A DNA stretch of 64,000 bases from Rhizobium sp. CC-YZS058 (GTDB taxonomy: Bacteria > Pseudomonadota > Alphaproteobacteria > Rhizobiales > Rhizobiaceae). The notes under the pieces are model-generated. The model did not search any database and had not been told where the DNA came from. It worked only from the letters and a program-made list of their open reading frames with translations. The stretch covers positions 1,266,001 through 1,330,000 of the forward strand of contig NZ_JAYESJ010000001.1 of the NCBI RefSeq assembly GCF_034720595.1, read 5' to 3'. The translations under genes were made by a program, and so were the position numbers. This document shows, one piece after another, positions 1 to 10,572 of this stretch (position 1 is its first letter; each line of letters opens with the position of its first letter).

Positions 1-1
1 T

Positions 2-1288
2 TGCTGCGGTGTCGGCGCGCCGTTGCCGGACGATGTCGTGCGGCTGATCATGGCGCTGAAGCTCATCTCGCTCGGTCGCGGCGCCTCGGGCGTCCGCCTG
101 GAGCTGGTCCGGCTGATCGAGGCGATGCTGGAGCAGGGCGTTCTGCCGGTCATTCCGGAAAAGGGCTCGGTCGGGGCGTCGGGCGATCTGGCGCCGCTTG
201 CCCATCTGGCAGCAGTGATGATGGGGGAGGGCGAGGCGGTCTTTCAGGGCGCGCGGCTTCCCGGTCGCGAAGCGCTGGAGCGGGCCGGGCTCGAACCCGT
301 TGTGCTTGCCGCCAAGGAAGGTCTGGCGCTGATCAACGGCACCCAGGCCTCGACGGCGCTGGCGCTTGCCGGTCTCTTCCGTGCGCACCGCGCCGCGCAG
401 GCGGCGCTGATCACCGGTGCGCTGTCGACCGATGCCGCCATGGGCTCCTCCGCGCCGTTTCATGATGATATCCACACGCTGCGCGGCCACCGGGGCCAGA
501 TCGATGCGGCGGCGGTCCTGCGCGGCCTGCTCACCGGTTCGGTCATCCGCGAGAGCCATATCGAGGGCGACGAGCGGGTCCAGGATCCCTATTGCATCCG
601 CTGCCAGCCGCAGGTGGACGGCGCCTGCCTCGACCTCCTGCGCGCGGTGGCGCGGACGCTGGAGATCGAGGCCAATGCGGTAACCGACAATCCGCTGGTG
701 CTCTCCGACGACAGCGTCGTCTCCGGCGGTAACTTCCACGCCGAGCCGGTGGCCTTCGCCGCCGACCAGATCGCGCTCGCCGTCTGCGAGATCGGCGCCA
801 TCGCCCAGCGCCGCATTGCGCTTCTTGTCGATCCCGCCCTGTCGTACGGCCTGCCGGCCTTTCTCGCCAAGAAGCCGGGACTGAACTCCGGCCTGATGAT
901 CGCCGAAGTCACCTCGGCGGCGCTGATGAGCGAGAACAAGCAGATGTCCCATCCGGCCTCGGTCGATTCGACGCCGACTTCGGCCAACCAGGAAGACCAT
1001 GTGTCCATGGCCTGCCATGGCGCCCGGCGCCTGCTGCCGATGACCGACAATCTCTTCGGCATCATCGGCATCGAGGCCTTGACGGCCGCGCAAGGGGTCG
1101 AGTTCCGCGCGCCGCTTGCCACCAGCCCGGAACTGCAGAACGCCATCGGCGCGATCCGCGGCGTCGTCGAAACGCTCGAGACCGACCGCTACATGGCCAA
1201 CGACCTGGCGGCGGCGAGTGCGCTGGTTGCCACCGGCGCGCTTGCCGCTGCGGTCTCCGCCGGCCTCCTGCCGCAGCTGGAGGCATGA
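2..1288 (+). CDS. hutH: Histidine ammonia-lyase (5' end outside window)
   Basis: This enzyme removes ammonia from L-histidine to give urocanate, the first step of histidine catabolism in the cytoplasm. The frame is open from base 2, so the true start lies upstream; 428 residues are present of about 510 usual for the family. The motif [11 protein letters not shown] carries the Ala-Ser-Gly triad that cyclises to the MIO electrophile, and the later stretch NFHAEPVAF is typical of the aromatic ammonia-lyase fold. The next gene, hutG, begins at the base right after this stop codon, so the two are translated as one operon. The ATG at base 23 is internal and not a credible start. Confidence 0.95.
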   Translation, partial: CCGVGAPLPDDVVRLIMALKLISLGRGASGVRLELVRLIEAMLEQGVLPVIPEKGSVGASGDLAPLAHLAAVMMGEGEAVFQGARLPGREALERAGLEPVVLAAKEGLALINGTQASTALALAGLFRAHRAAQAALITGALSTDAAMGSSAPFHDDIHTLRGHRGQIDAAAVLRGLLTGSVIRESHIEGDERVQDPYCIRCQPQVDGACLDLLRAVARTLEIEANAVTDNPLVLSDDSVVSGGNFHAEPVAFAADQIALAVCEIGAIAQRRIALLVDPALSYGLPAFLAKKPGLNSGLMIAEVTSAALMSENKQMSHPASVDSTPTSANQEDHVSMACHGARRLLPMTDNLFGIIGIEALTAAQGVEFRAPLATSPELQNAIGAIRGVVETLETDRYMANDLAAASALVATGALAAAVSAGLLPQLEA

Positions 1289-2098
1289 ATGGCTGTCTTC
1301 GAGCTTCGCCAGGGAACCTCGCCCGTCATCCTCGCCTTCCCCCATACCGGCACGGCGGTGCCCGAGCGCGTCTACGACCGGCTGAACGACAATGGCCGGC
1401 TGCTCGCTGACACGGACTGGCACATTCATCGCCTCTATGAGGGGCTGCTGCCGCGGGCGACGACGATCCGCGCGCTCTTCCACCGCTATGTGATCGACGC
1501 CAACCGCGATCCGGAAGGGATAAGCCTCTATCCCGGCCAGAACACGACCGGCCTCGTGCCCGAAACCGATTTCGACGGCCTGGCGATCTGGCGCGAGGGG
1601 GAGGCGCCGGATGCGGCGGAGATCGCAGCGCGCCGCGCGGCGTTCCACGCACCCTACCATGCCGCGCTCGCAGCCGAGGTGGAGCGTGTGCGCGATCTGC
1701 ACGGCATCGCCGTCCTCTACGACTGCCATTCGATCCGCGGGCGTATTCCTTTCCTGTTCGAGGGCATTCTGCCGGATTTCAACATCGGCACCAATGACGG
1801 CACGAGCTGCGATGCGGCCTTCGAGGCCGCGGCCTATGAGGGGGCGTGCGACGGAGACGGGTATACGCGCGTGCTCAACGGCCGCTTCAAGGGCGGATGG
1901 ACCACGCGCCACTATGGACGGCCCGATCGCGGCGTCCATGCCCTGCAGATGGAGCTTGCCCAATCCACCCATCTCGCCCGCGAGGCGCCGCCCTTTGCCT
2001 ATGACGAGGCGAAGGCGGAGCGCCTGCGCGTCCCGCTTCGCACCATCCTGACCACCCTTGAGACCCGGGCGCTTGCGCTGTCGCGCCGGCCGGACTGA
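1289..2098 (+). CDS. hutG: N-formylglutamate deformylase
   Basis: The product (269 aa) hydrolyses N-formyl-L-glutamate to glutamate and formate, the last step of the five-enzyme histidine pathway that runs through HutF. Diagnostic stretches are AFPHTGTAVPERV near the N-terminus, NRDPEGISLYPGQNTTGLVP, and DCHSIRGRIPFLFEG, which supply the acid and histidine ligands of the N-formylglutamate amidohydrolase fold. The ATG abuts the hutH stop with no gap. Presence of this gene implies that hutF, and probably hutI, lie upstream of the window; that is inference. Confidence 0.92.
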   Translation: MAVFELRQGTSPVILAFPHTGTAVPERVYDRLNDNGRLLADTDWHIHRLYEGLLPRATTIRALFHRYVIDANRDPEGISLYPGQNTTGLVPETDFDGLAIWREGEAPDAAEIAARRAAFHAPYHAALAAEVERVRDLHGIAVLYDCHSIRGRIPFLFEGILPDFNIGTNDGTSCDAAFEAAAYEGACDGDGYTRVLNGRFKGGWTTRHYGRPDRGVHALQMELAQSTHLAREAPPFAYDEAKAERLRVPLRTILTTLETRALALSRRPD

Positions 2099-2119
2099 CG
2101 ACGAAGAGAGGAACGATCG

Positions 2120-3805
2120 ATGAGCAATCCGCGCCACAATATCCGCGACGTGCGGTCGCCTCGCGGTCCGGAGCTGACCGCCAAGAGCTGGATGACCGAA
2201 GCGCCGCTGCGCATGCTGATGAACAATCTCGACCCGGACGTGGCCGAAAACCCGCATGAGCTGGTCGTCTATGGCGGCATTGGCCGGGCGGCCCGCACCT
2301 GGGAGGATTTCGACCGGATCGTCGCGGCCCTGACCGATCTCGAGGAAGAAGAGACGCTGCTCGTCCAGTCGGGCAAGCCGGTCGGCATCTTCCGCACGCA
2401 CAAGGATGCGCCGCGCGTGCTGATCGCCAATTCCAACCTCGTGCCGCACTGGGCCACCTGGGACCATTTCCACGAGCTGGATAAGAAGGGCCTCGCCATG
2501 TACGGCCAGATGACGGCCGGCTCCTGGATCTATATCGGCAGCCAGGGCATCGTGCAGGGCACCTATGAAACCTTCGTCGAGGCGGGGCGCCAGCATTATG
2601 GCGGCGATCTCACCGGCAAATGGATCCTGACCGGCGGGCTCGGTGGCATGGGCGGCGCCCAGCCGCTCGCCGCCGTCATGGCTGGCGCCTGCTGCTTGGC
2701 CGTCGAATGCGACGAGACCCGCATCGATTTCCGCATCCGCACCCGCTATGTCGACGAGAAGGCGACCTCGCTCGACGAGGCGCTGGAGAAGATCGACCGC
2801 TGGACGAAGGCCGGCGAGGCCAAATCGGTCGGGCTGCTCGGCAATGCGGCCGAGATATTTCCCGAACTACTCGCCCGCATGAAGGCCGGTGGAGCGCGGC
2901 CGGATATCGTGACCGACCAGACCTCGGCGCATGACCCGCTGAACGGTTATCTGCCGATCGGCTGGACCGTGGAAGAGGCGAAGGCGAAGCGCGAGAGCGA
3001 GCCCAAAGCCGTGGAGGCGGCGGCGCGCGCCTCGATGCGCACCCATGTCGAGGCGATGGTCGGCTTTTGGAACACCGGCGTGCCGACGCTCGATTACGGC
3101 AACAATATTCGCCAGGTCGCCAAGGACGAGGGGCTGGAGGATGCCTTCGCCTTTCCCGGCTTCGTGCCGGCCTATATCCGCCCGCTTTTCTGCCGCGGCA
3201 TCGGCCCGTTCCGCTGGGCGGCACTGTCCGGCGATCCGGAGGATATCCGCAAGACCGATGCCAAGGTGAAGGAGCTTCTGCCCGACAATGCGGCCCTGCA
3301 TCGCTGGCTCGACATGGCGGGCGAGCGGATCGCCTTCCAGGGCCTGCCGGCCCGCATCTGCTGGGTCGGTCTCGGCGACCGCCATCGCCTCGGCCTCGCC
3401 TTCAACGAAATGGTGCGCAATGGCGAACTCAGCGCCCCGATCGTGATCGGCCGCGATCACCTTGATTCCGGATCGGTCGCCTCGCCGAACCGCGAAACGG
3501 AAGCAATGAAGGACGGCTCCGACGCCGTCTCCGACTGGCCGCTGCTCAATGCGTTGCTCAACACCGCATCGGGCGCCACCTGGGTCTCGCTGCATCACGG
3601 CGGCGGGGTCGGCATGGGCTTCTCGCAGCATTCCGGCGTCGTCATCTGCTGCGACGGGTCGGAGGCTGCCGATCAGCGCATCGCCCGCGTGCTCTGGAAC
3701 GATCCGGCCACCGGCGTCATGCGCCATGCCGATGCCGGCTACGAGATCGCGCTCGACTGCGCGCGCGACAAGGGCCTGCGCCTGCCCGGCATTCTCGGCA
3801 CCTGA
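2120..3805 (+). CDS. hutU: Urocanate hydratase
   Basis: This 561-aa cytoplasmic enzyme hydrates urocanate to imidazolonepropionate with a tightly bound NAD+ acting as electrophile. Length and sequence match the family along the whole chain: [11 protein letters not shown] near the N-terminus, the glycine-rich NAD site [12 protein letters not shown], and [18 protein letters not shown], in which Cys414 corresponds to the active-site cysteine of characterised urocanases. An AGAGAGGAAC-like purine-rich stretch lies just before the ATG, 21 bases after the hutG stop, so it is part of the same operon. Confidence 0.96.
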   Translation: MSNPRHNIRDVRSPRGPELTAKSWMTEAPLRMLMNNLDPDVAENPHELVVYGGIGRAARTWEDFDRIVAALTDLEEEETLLVQSGKPVGIFRTHKDAPRVLIANSNLVPHWATWDHFHELDKKGLAMYGQMTAGSWIYIGSQGIVQGTYETFVEAGRQHYGGDLTGKWILTGGLGGMGGAQPLAAVMAGACCLAVECDETRIDFRIRTRYVDEKATSLDEALEKIDRWTKAGEAKSVGLLGNAAEIFPELLARMKAGGARPDIVTDQTSAHDPLNGYLPIGWTVEEAKAKRESEPKAVEAAARASMRTHVEAMVGFWNTGVPTLDYGNNIRQVAKDEGLEDAFAFPGFVPAYIRPLFCRGIGPFRWAALSGDPEDIRKTDAKVKELLPDNAALHRWLDMAGERIAFQGLPARICWVGLGDRHRLGLAFNEMVRNGELSAPIVIGRDHLDSGSVASPNRETEAMKDGSDAVSDWPLLNALLNTASGATWVSLHHGGGVGMGFSQHSGVVICCDGSEAADQRIARVLWNDPATGVMRHADAGYEIALDCARDKGLRLPGILGT

Positions 3806-3809
3806 GCCG

Positions 3810-4391
3810 ATGGGCGGCGTCACGATCCTGCGCAGCGCCGGTCACCGGCGCATGCCCTGGAAGAATGGCGGCGGAGAGACCACGGAAATCGCCGTGTTTC
3901 CTTCCGATGCCGGACTGGACGACTTTCTCTGGCGCGTCAGCATGGCGCGGGTGGCAAGCGATGGTCCGTTTTCCCGCTTCCCCGGCGTCGAGCGGACGCT
4001 GGCGATCCTGGAGGGAGCCGGCATGGCGCTCACGATCGACGGCGGCGAGGCGCTCGTGATGCACCGGCAATCCCCGCCGCTTGTTTTTCCAGCGGATCGG
4101 CCGACCGAGGCGCGGCTGATCGACGGCCCGATCCTGGACCTCAATGTCATGACCCGGCGCGGCGTGACCGGCCACAGGGTGAGGCGGCTCGCGATCGGCG
4201 AGCAAGCGCGACTCGATGCCGAGGCTCCGACGACGCTCCTCCTGGCCCTCGACCCGGTGGAGATCGTGGGCGAGGAGCGCCTCGACCGGTTCGACGCCGC
4301 GATCCTCACGGCGTCCGTCGAGGTGCGAGCAGACCGGGAAGCGGACGCCTATCTGATCGAGATCAGGCCGCCCGCGCCGCCAGCGCGCTGA
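3810..4391 (+). CDS. hutD: HutD family protein
   Basis: A 193-aa protein of the HutD (Ves-like, cupin-fold) family. The N-terminal signature MPWKNGGGETTEI followed by FLWRVSMARVASDGPFSRFPGVERTL is characteristic. The family is linked to hut operons and is thought to bind a pathway intermediate and limit flux; its exact job is not settled. It begins four bases after the hutU stop and is the last gene of the operon. Its final 29 bases overlap the 3' end of the convergent oxidase gene on the other strand. Confidence 0.88.
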   Translation: MGGVTILRSAGHRRMPWKNGGGETTEIAVFPSDAGLDDFLWRVSMARVASDGPFSRFPGVERTLAILEGAGMALTIDGGEALVMHRQSPPLVFPADRPTEARLIDGPILDLNVMTRRGVTGHRVRRLAIGEQARLDAEAPTTLLLALDPVEIVGEERLDRFDAAILTASVEVRADREADAYLIEIRPPAPPAR

Positions 4392-5508
4392 AGGAGAAGG
4401 GGGCGATCGGCAGGGCGGTTTCGCCCTTGAGCGCCAGATCGGCCAGAATTTCTCCGATGACGCTCGCGAACTTGAAGCCGTGGCCCGAACAGGGCGAGGC
4501 GACCACGATCCGGTCTTCGCCCGGCAGAGTATCGAGCAGGAAGGTCTCGTTCGGCAGCATCGTGTAGCGGCAGGCAACCGCGCGGCTGCGCCGTGTATGC
4601 CCGGTCGGCAGGCGGCGGGCGATGAACGTGTCGATCAGCGCGACATCCGCCGCATCGACCGGCGGGTTCGGCTGGTCGGGGTCGATCACCTCTTCCAGAT
4701 GCAGATGCCGTCCCACCTTGAATCCGTCGGGGCCGATGACCGGGAAGCCGAAATAGGCGCCGTTCGTGCCCTCGTCGATGATGAAGGCCGGCATGCGGCC
4801 CGGAACCGTCAGAAACCCGTCCTCCGGCTGATACCAGGCGACGACCTGCTTGATCGGCACGGCATGGCTGCGCAGCGCGGGAACCAGCTGGCTGATCCAG
4901 GGCCCGGTGGCGACCACCACCTTGCCGGCACGCAGCGTGCCGGATGGGGTCGAGAGCGTCACCCCCGCATCATCCGGCTCGATCGCCGTGACGCGCTCGT
5001 TGAAGCGAAGCTGCGCGCCGGCGGCGGCCGCCAGCCGCAGATGGCCGGCGATGGCCCGTTCGGGCCGAACATAGCCGCCCTGCGGATCAAAACAGGCAAC
5101 GTCTCCTTCTTCGAGAACGAAGGCCGGGTGGCGGCGCTGGACCTCCGCCCGGTCCAGGGTTTCGATCGTCAGGCCATGCAGCTCGGCACTCCTCTGCGTG
5201 CCGAGCACGACATCGCTGTCCGGCTTGCCGATCTGTAGCACACCGGTCAGTGTCAGGATCTCCTCACGCAGCGACTGTTCGAGGCTGCGCCAGTTCTGGT
5301 AGGCGCGGTGGAGCAGCGGCACATAGGCGGGATCTTCGAAATAGCCGAGCCGGATCAACCGGCTATCGCCATGCGAAGAGGAAAGCGGATGGGCGGGATA
5401 AGCGGCTTCGATGCCGACGACACGCGCTCCGCGTGCAGCCAGATGCGCGGCCGCGGCACTGCCCATGGCGCCAAGGCCGATCACGGCCACATCGAAATCC
5501 TTGCTCAC
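4363..5508 (-). CDS. solA: N-methyl-L-tryptophan/sarcosine oxidase-type flavoprotein
   Basis: A 381-aa FAD-dependent amine oxidase of the monomeric sarcosine oxidase group, which oxidises secondary amino acids to the amino acid, formaldehyde and hydrogen peroxide. The N-terminus DVAVIGLGAMGSAAAAHLAARG is a Rossmann FAD site, SSSHGDSRLIR is typical of the group, and SGHGFKFAS near the C-terminus closes the flavin site. Cys313 in ACRYTMLPNETFLLD aligns with the cysteine that carries the covalent flavin. Which substrate (sarcosine, N-methyltryptophan, pipecolate) is used cannot be told from sequence. The 3' end overlaps hutD by 29 bases. Confidence 0.82.
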   Translation of the reverse strand: MSKDFDVAVIGLGAMGSAAAAHLAARGARVVGIEAAYPAHPLSSSHGDSRLIRLGYFEDPAYVPLLHRAYQNWRSLEQSLREEILTLTGVLQIGKPDSDVVLGTQRSAELHGLTIETLDRAEVQRRHPAFVLEEGDVACFDPQGGYVRPERAIAGHLRLAAAAGAQLRFNERVTAIEPDDAGVTLSTPSGTLRAGKVVVATGPWISQLVPALRSHAVPIKQVVAWYQPEDGFLTVPGRMPAFIIDEGTNGAYFGFPVIGPDGFKVGRHLHLEEVIDPDQPNPPVDAADVALIDTFIARRLPTGHTRRSRAVACRYTMLPNETFLLDTLPGEDRIVVASPCSGHGFKFASVIGEILADLALKGETALPIAPFSFSALAARAA

Positions 5509-5861
5509 GCTGGTCTTCTCCTGTCTCGCAATCCGGCAGCGCAGCGGCGCGCCTGCGTCTTTTGAGAGCGATTAACCCATGTCCGCCTGCACCGCGAGTG
5601 CTTTTGTCAGGACCGGACATCCGATGGCGTCCAGACGAAGACGATTGGATGTTTAGATCGCATTAAGGTTGCAAGGTTAGCTTCAACTTGCCAAGGCCGC
5701 TCGATCGGCCGGGACGGACGCATGATGCGGCCGATGATGCCGGACGCGGCATGATGTCCTCGCGCATATTGATCTCCGCTTTCACCCCGTACTGCCCATT
5801 GCGCAGGCCCGTCCGCGCGTGCACCCTTTCGGCTGCGCGGTCGCTGTTGAAGGAATTGAAC
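5509..5861. other. Intergenic region upstream of chemoreceptor gene
   Basis: About 350 bases between the divergent oxidase and chemoreceptor genes. It must hold both promoters, but I could not assign boxes with confidence. No general-stress promoter, strong hairpin or small gene with a convincing ribosome site was seen. Confidence 0.4.
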
Positions 5862-7949
5862 TTGCCCAGACGGTCCAACCTGATGACGCGCATTCTCCTT
5901 GCCGCGTCCGTCGCCGTGGCCGGCGCCTTTGCCGGCTTCTCCATCTATATCGACTCGCTGCAGCACGGCGCGGCCACGCAGGCCGTGGAATCGACCGTGG
6001 CCTCATCGGGCAAGCAGGCGGCGCAAAGCGTCGCCAACTGGCTGAACGGCCGCGTGACGCTGACCGACATGACCGCGCAGGCCGCCGGCAGCGCGGAGGG
6101 CTCCGACGGGCTGCTGCGCGTTCTGAAGAACGACGTCCTGGTCAAGGAATTCATGACTACCTATGTCGGTGACGAGACCGGCCGCTTCACCATGTGGCCG
6201 GACAGCCCGATGCCGGAAGGCTACGATCCGCGCCAGCGGCCGTGGTATCAGGACGCCGTAAAGGCAAGGAGCGCCGTTCTGACCGATCCTTATATCGACG
6301 CCTCCAGCAACGAGCTGATCATCAGCGCCGCCGTTCCGGTCGAAAAGGATGGCAAGCTTCTGGGTGTCGCCGGCAGCGACTTTTCGCTGAAGACGTTGGT
6401 CTCCATGATCCGCTCCATCGACGCAGGACCGGGCGGTTTCGCCTTTCTCGTCAACAAGTCCGGCCAGATCCTGGTCCATCCCGATGCCAAGCTGGTGACC
6501 AAACCGCTTGCCGAGGCCTTCCCGGTCGCCACACCGGCGATCGACGGCCGCATCTCCACCACCGAACTTTCCGGCAAGCCGATGCTTGTCAGCTTCGTGC
6601 CGGTCGCCGGCCTGCCGACGGTCGAATGGTATGTCGGCTTCGCGGTCGATTCCGAAGCGGCCTATGCCGGCGTCGGCCAGTTCCGCACGGCCGCGGCGGT
6701 GGCGACGCTGCTGGCCGTCGGCATCATGATCGCGCTTCTGGCGACCCTGCTCAGCCGGCTCGTCATCCGCCCGGTGACCGAAATGACGGGTGCGATGGAA
6801 AAGCTTGCCGCCGGCCAGTACGATATCGCCATTCCGGGCGAGGAGCGCCGCGACCAGATCGGCTCCATGGCCGCGGCCGTCGCCGTGTTCCGCAGCAATG
6901 CGCTCGAGCGCCTGCGTCTCGAAGGCGAGGCCGAAACCGGGCGCTCGCTTTCTGAGAAGGAGCGCCGCGAGCGCGAAACGATGAAGGCCCGCGAAACCGC
7001 CGATATCCAGCATGCGGTCGAGGAACTGGCGACCGGTCTCGGACGCCTGGCCGATGGCGATCTCGCCTATCGGATCGCGACCCCCTTCGTTCAGCATCTC
7101 GACCGGCTGCGCGCCGACTTCAACAATGCCGTCGGCAAGCTGCACGACGCACTCGACACGGTCGGCAGCAATGCCAAGGCAATCGATGCCGGCGCCAGCG
7201 AGATCCGGCACGCGGCCGACGATCTGGCGCGCCGCACAGAGCAGCAGGCGGCTTCGGTCGAAGAAACGGCAGCAGCGCTCGAAGAGATCACCACCACCGT
7301 GCGTGACAGCGCACGGCGGGCCGAGGAGGTCGGCGCGCTGGTGGCTCGCACGCGGGCTGGTGCCGAGAAGTCGGGCGATGTCGTCGGCAAGGCGGTTCAG
7401 GCCATGCAGGGCATCGAGCGCTCGTCGGGCGAGATCGCCAACATTATCGGCGTGATCGACGAGATCGCCTTCCAGACGAACCTGCTCGCGCTCAATGCCG
7501 GGGTCGAAGCGGCACGTGCCGGCGAGGCCGGCAAGGGCTTTGCCGTGGTGGCCCAGGAGGTGCGCGAGCTTGCGCAGCGTTCCGCCAATGCCGCCAAGGA
7601 GATCAAGGCGCTGATTACCACCTCCAGCGACCAGGTGCGCGCCGGCGTGACGCTGGTGGGCGAAACCGGGCAGTCGCTGCAGGCGATCGTCGGCCAGGTG
7701 CAGGAGATCAATGGCCACGTCAATGCGATCGTCATCGCGACCCGCGAACAGTCGACCGGGCTGCAGGAGATCAACACTGCCGTCAACAGCATGGACCAGG
7801 GCACGCAGCAGAACGCCGCCATGGTCGAGGAACAGACGGCGGCAAGCCACGGCCTCGCCTCCGAAGCGGCTGCCCTCAATGCGCTCCTTGCCCAGTTCCA
7901 GCTGGCGGGCGCGCAGGACATGGCCGCACCGCGCCGCCGCGCGGCCTGA
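5862..7949 (+). CDS. Methyl-accepting chemotaxis protein with dCache sensor
   Basis: A membrane chemoreceptor that passes a periplasmic ligand signal to CheA/CheW. With this start it has 695 aa: TM1 at about 11-30; a periplasmic double-Cache domain with the typical YDPRQRPWY and [16 protein letters not shown] stretches; TM2 at about 277-297; a HAMP domain at about 300-360; and a long signalling coiled coil whose hairpin tip, [20 protein letters not shown], sits near 540. The C-terminus lacks a CheR-binding pentapeptide. The start is uncertain. TTG 5862 has AAGGA about 8 bases upstream; ATG 5883 is the first ATG near TM1; the frame is open back to 5688, but that extra part looks non-coding. 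No other che gene is in the window. Confidence 0.88.
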   Translation: MPRRSNLMTRILLAASVAVAGAFAGFSIYIDSLQHGAATQAVESTVASSGKQAAQSVANWLNGRVTLTDMTAQAAGSAEGSDGLLRVLKNDVLVKEFMTTYVGDETGRFTMWPDSPMPEGYDPRQRPWYQDAVKARSAVLTDPYIDASSNELIISAAVPVEKDGKLLGVAGSDFSLKTLVSMIRSIDAGPGGFAFLVNKSGQILVHPDAKLVTKPLAEAFPVATPAIDGRISTTELSGKPMLVSFVPVAGLPTVEWYVGFAVDSEAAYAGVGQFRTAAAVATLLAVGIMIALLATLLSRLVIRPVTEMTGAMEKLAAGQYDIAIPGEERRDQIGSMAAAVAVFRSNALERLRLEGEAETGRSLSEKERRERETMKARETADIQHAVEELATGLGRLADGDLAYRIATPFVQHLDRLRADFNNAVGKLHDALDTVGSNAKAIDAGASEIRHAADDLARRTEQQAASVEETAAALEEITTTVRDSARRAEEVGALVARTRAGAEKSGDVVGKAVQAMQGIERSSGEIANIIGVIDEIAFQTNLLALNAGVEAARAGEAGKGFAVVAQEVRELAQRSANAAKEIKALITTSSDQVRAGVTLVGETGQSLQAIVGQVQEINGHVNAIVIATREQSTGLQEINTAVNSMDQGTQQNAAMVEEQTAASHGLASEAAALNALLAQFQLAGAQDMAAPRRRAA

Positions 7950-7973
7950 GACGGACGAGCGACAAAGGGGGGA

Positions 7974-7998
7974 GGGGCCGGGGAAACCGGCCCCTTTT
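7974..7998 (+). terminator. Intrinsic terminator after chemoreceptor gene
   Basis: An 8-bp perfect stem, GGGGCCGG and CCGGCCCC, is separated by five bases and followed directly by TTTT. It lies 25 bases after the stop codon. Confidence 0.8.
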
Positions 7999-8120
7999 CC
8001 ATGACGATCGTCTGCCTTGGTCGGCGCCGACTTGCCAAGCCAAAGCGCGTCGGCCATAGGCTTGCGGCTTGAGTGACGTGCATCGGATTGTCGGTGCCGC
8101 GCTTCGCGGAGGTCGCACAC

Positions 8121-9107
8121 GTGAAATATCATTCCTTTGGGCGGATGCCGTTCACCGTCTCCAATATCGGCTTCGGCGCCTGGCAGATCGGTGGATCCTG
8201 GGGCGAAATCAGCGAGGCCGATGGCCGCGCGGCGCTGACGGCGGCACTCGATGCCGGCATTACCTTTATCGACACCGCCGATGTCTATGGCGATGGCCGG
8301 TCCGAGAAGATCATCGCCGAGGTGCTGGCCGAGCGCTCCGGCGAGCGTCCGATGGTCGCCACCAAGGCCGGGCGCCGGCTGAGCCCGCATGTGGCGGACG
8401 GCTACACCAAGGCCAATCTCGAAGGGTTCATCGATCGCAGTCTCGCCAATCTCAAGGTCGAGTGCCTGGACCTCGTCCAGCTCCACTGCCCGCCGACCGA
8501 GGTGCTCTATCGCCAGGAGGTGTTCGAAGGCCTGGCCGAGATGCAGGCGGCAGGCAAGATCGCCGGCTATGGCGTATCGGTCGAAAAGGTCGAGGAAGCG
8601 CTGAAGGCGATCGAATATCCGGGCGTCGTCAGCATCCAGATCATCTACAACCTGTTCCGCCAGCGTCCGGACCATCTTTTCTTCACCGAAGCGCGGCGGA
8701 AGAACGTGGCCGTCATCGCCCGCGTGCCGCTGGCAAGCGGCCTGCTCTCCGGCAAGATCAAGGCCGAGACGCAGTTTGCCGCCGATGACCACCGCAATTT
8801 CAACCGCAACGGCGAAGCCTTCGATGTCGGCGAGACCTTCGCAGGCGTACCCTTCGAGGTCGGCCTGCAGGCGGTCGAGGAGGTGCGCACGCTGGTGCCG
8901 GAAGGCGCGAGCATGGCCGCCTTCGCGCTACGCTGGATCCTGATGAGCGATGCCGTCACCGTCGTCATCCCCGGCGCCCGCAATGCAGAGCAGGCGCGCG
9001 GCAATGCCGCCGCCGCCGACCTGGCGCCGCTTTCGGCCGATGTCATGAGCGCTGCGCGCGAGATCTACACGCGGTTGATAAAGCCGCATGTGCACCAGCG
9101 CTGGTAG
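8121..9107 (+). CDS. Aldo/keto reductase
   Basis: A 328-aa NADPH-dependent oxidoreductase of the aldo/keto reductase superfamily (TIM barrel). The catalytic tetrad can be seen: Asp51 and Tyr56 in FIDTADVYGDG, Lys82 in MVATKAGR, and His122 in DLVQLHCPP. The C-terminal cofactor stretch VVIPGARNAEQARGNAAAADL is also typical. GTG 8121 is preferred because GGAGG lies 8 bases upstream; an earlier in-frame start at 8073 has no such site and would add residues unlike the family. The physiological substrate is unknown. The next gene converges on it. Confidence 0.87.
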   Translation: MKYHSFGRMPFTVSNIGFGAWQIGGSWGEISEADGRAALTAALDAGITFIDTADVYGDGRSEKIIAEVLAERSGERPMVATKAGRRLSPHVADGYTKANLEGFIDRSLANLKVECLDLVQLHCPPTEVLYRQEVFEGLAEMQAAGKIAGYGVSVEKVEEALKAIEYPGVVSIQIIYNLFRQRPDHLFFTEARRKNVAVIARVPLASGLLSGKIKAETQFAADDHRNFNRNGEAFDVGETFAGVPFEVGLQAVEEVRTLVPEGASMAAFALRWILMSDAVTVVIPGARNAEQARGNAAAADLAPLSADVMSAAREIYTRLIKPHVHQRW

Positions 9108-9117
9108 GCAGCGCGCG

Positions 9118-9144
9118 GCCCCCGGAGCGCATGCCACCGGGGGC
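9118..9144. terminator. Hairpin between convergent genes
   Basis: A perfect 8-bp stem, GCCCCCGG and CCGGGGGC, lies in the 47-base gap between the convergent reductase and cytochrome genes. There is no clear T-run, so its strength as a terminator is uncertain; it may serve both directions. Confidence 0.55.
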
Positions 9145-9154
9145 ACCGTCTCGA

Positions 9155-9550
9155 TCAGGGATTGGCCTTGAGATAGGCGATGACGTCATCGATCGAGGAT
9201 TGCGACCAGAAGCCCCAGAAGCGCATGCTCGTGCCCGGTACCTTGCGCTTCGGGCTGGAGAGGAACGCCGAGAGATCGGCCTCGGTCCAGATCAGCCCCT
9301 GCTCGCCCGCCGCCAACATCGCCTCGGAATAGCGATAGCCCGGCACGCTGCCGGCCTTGCGGCCGACGACGCCCTGCAGGCTGGGGCCGAAGACCGTGCG
9401 ATCCCCTTGCACCACGTGGCAGTTGGAGCAGGCCTTGAATGTGGCCGCCCCGCGTGCCGCATCCCCGCCCTCTGCCCAGGCGGGGAACGAGAACGCAAGG
9501 AGGGCGGCGAGGCAGAGGCCCGACCGTTCGAGAGGCGATCTCCGTCTCAT
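9155..9550 (-). CDS. Small class I c-type cytochrome
   Basis: A 131-aa exported electron carrier. An N-terminal signal peptide (RRRSPLERSGLCLAALLAFSF, ending near AWA) directs it to the periplasm. CSNCH is the single haem-binding motif, followed by GDRTVFGPSLQGVVGRKAGS as in cytochrome c2/c556-like class I proteins. The likely axial Met lies in KVPGTSMRFWGF. The ATG at 9550 sits directly before a basic n-region; upstream in-frame starts exist but spoil the signal peptide. It stands alone, so the redox partner is unknown. Confidence 0.85.
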   Translation of the reverse strand: MRRRSPLERSGLCLAALLAFSFPAWAEGGDAARGAATFKACSNCHVVQGDRTVFGPSLQGVVGRKAGSVPGYRYSEAMLAAGEQGLIWTEADLSAFLSSPKRKVPGTSMRFWGFWSQSSIDDVIAYLKANP

Positions 9551-9633
9551 GGCTGCTCGCTCCTTCAGACCGGCACGCATCGACGCGCGTCCCTCGAAAT
9601 CTAGTGCGCGTCCTTCGACAGGGGAGGGTCGCC

Positions 9634-10572
9634 TCATTCGGCCGCGGCAAGGGGCGCGGCGACCGGGCTGCGGGCACGGCTGGGGGAGGTGCCGATGATC
9701 CGCTTGAAGGCGCGGCTGAAGGAGGCTTCCGACTCGTAACCGAGCCGCTCCGCCACCAGCGCCACGCGCTGCCCCTCGCGCAGCCATTGATGCGCCTGCT
9801 GCATCCGCATGCGCGCCACATAGCGCGCCGGCGTTTCGCCGACTGCTTCGGCAAAGCGCTGGGCGAAACCGGAGCGAGACGCGCCCATCTCGCGCGCCAG
9901 CGCCTCCACGCTCCAGTCCTGCGCCGGATCGAGGTGGATGGCGGCAAGCACCCGGCCGACATCGGGATGGCGCACCGCGGCCAACCAGCCCGAGGAATCG
10001 CCGCAGCCGTGCTCCACCCAGGTGCGAATCAGCGTCGCCGTCAGCACATCGGCGAGCCGGGCCAGGATGCCGCCAGCGCCCACCCGGTCCATATCCACCT
10101 CCCGCATCATCGCGTCCAGCAGCGGCGGGATCGTCGGTTCGCTGGCGGCAAGGTTGCGTGTTTCCATCACCGTCGGCATCATCTGCAGGAGCGGGTGGCG
10201 CTTGTCGATGTTGAAGCGCATTTCGGCGAAGAACAGCGTGTTGCGCTTTTCCGCGCAGGGGCATTGCAGGTCGATAATGCCGTCGCAAACCGTCTTGCGC
10301 GGCATAGTGCCGACCGGCACCGGCGGCAGGCCGGGCTTGCTCGCCAGAACATGCGCATCCCCGCGCGGCAGAAGCACCGCATCGCCGGGTCTCAGCTCGA
10401 TCCAGCCGCCATCCGGCGCCTGAAGGAAGGCATGCCCGGCCGCAAGAAAATGAAAATGCGCCTCCTCCTTGGCGGGGAAACTGGTGGCGAAGGGATGCGA
10501 GGGCTGGCAGCGCCCATACTCCACCCCATCGAGCCGAAGACCGCGCAACATTTCGGTCAAGGGATCATGCAT
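9634..10572 (-). CDS. AraC family transcriptional regulator, cupin sensor domain
   Basis: A 312-aa DNA-binding regulator. The N-terminal part resembles the cupin-type sensor of exporter-linked AraC proteins (AHFHFLAAGHAFLQAPDGGWIELRPGDAVLLPRG), and the last about 100 residues hold the two helix-turn-helix motifs (WSVEALAREMGASRSGFAQRF and VALVAERLGYESEASFSRAFKR). Start: ATG 10572 has GAGG six bases upstream; ATG 10584 is four codons earlier. It is divergent from the MFS exporter gene with about a 107-base gap, an arrangement in which the regulator usually controls the exporter. That link is inferred. Confidence 0.87.
   Translation of the reverse strand: MHDPLTEMLRGLRLDGVEYGRCQPSHPFATSFPAKEEAHFHFLAAGHAFLQAPDGGWIELRPGDAVLLPRGDAHVLASKPGLPPVPVGTMPRKTVCDGIIDLQCPCAEKRNTLFFAEMRFNIDKRHPLLQMMPTVMETRNLAASEPTIPPLLDAMMREVDMDRVGAGGILARLADVLTATLIRTWVEHGCGDSSGWLAAVRHPDVGRVLAAIHLDPAQDWSVEALAREMGASRSGFAQRFAEAVGETPARYVARMRMQQAHQWLREGQRVALVAERLGYESEASFSRAFKRIIGTSPSRARSPVAAPLAAAE

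Noticed and set aside
6003..8792. A 929-codon open frame opposite the chemoreceptor and aldo/keto reductase genes
   Set aside because: Antisense shadow; it runs through a terminator and has no domain content.
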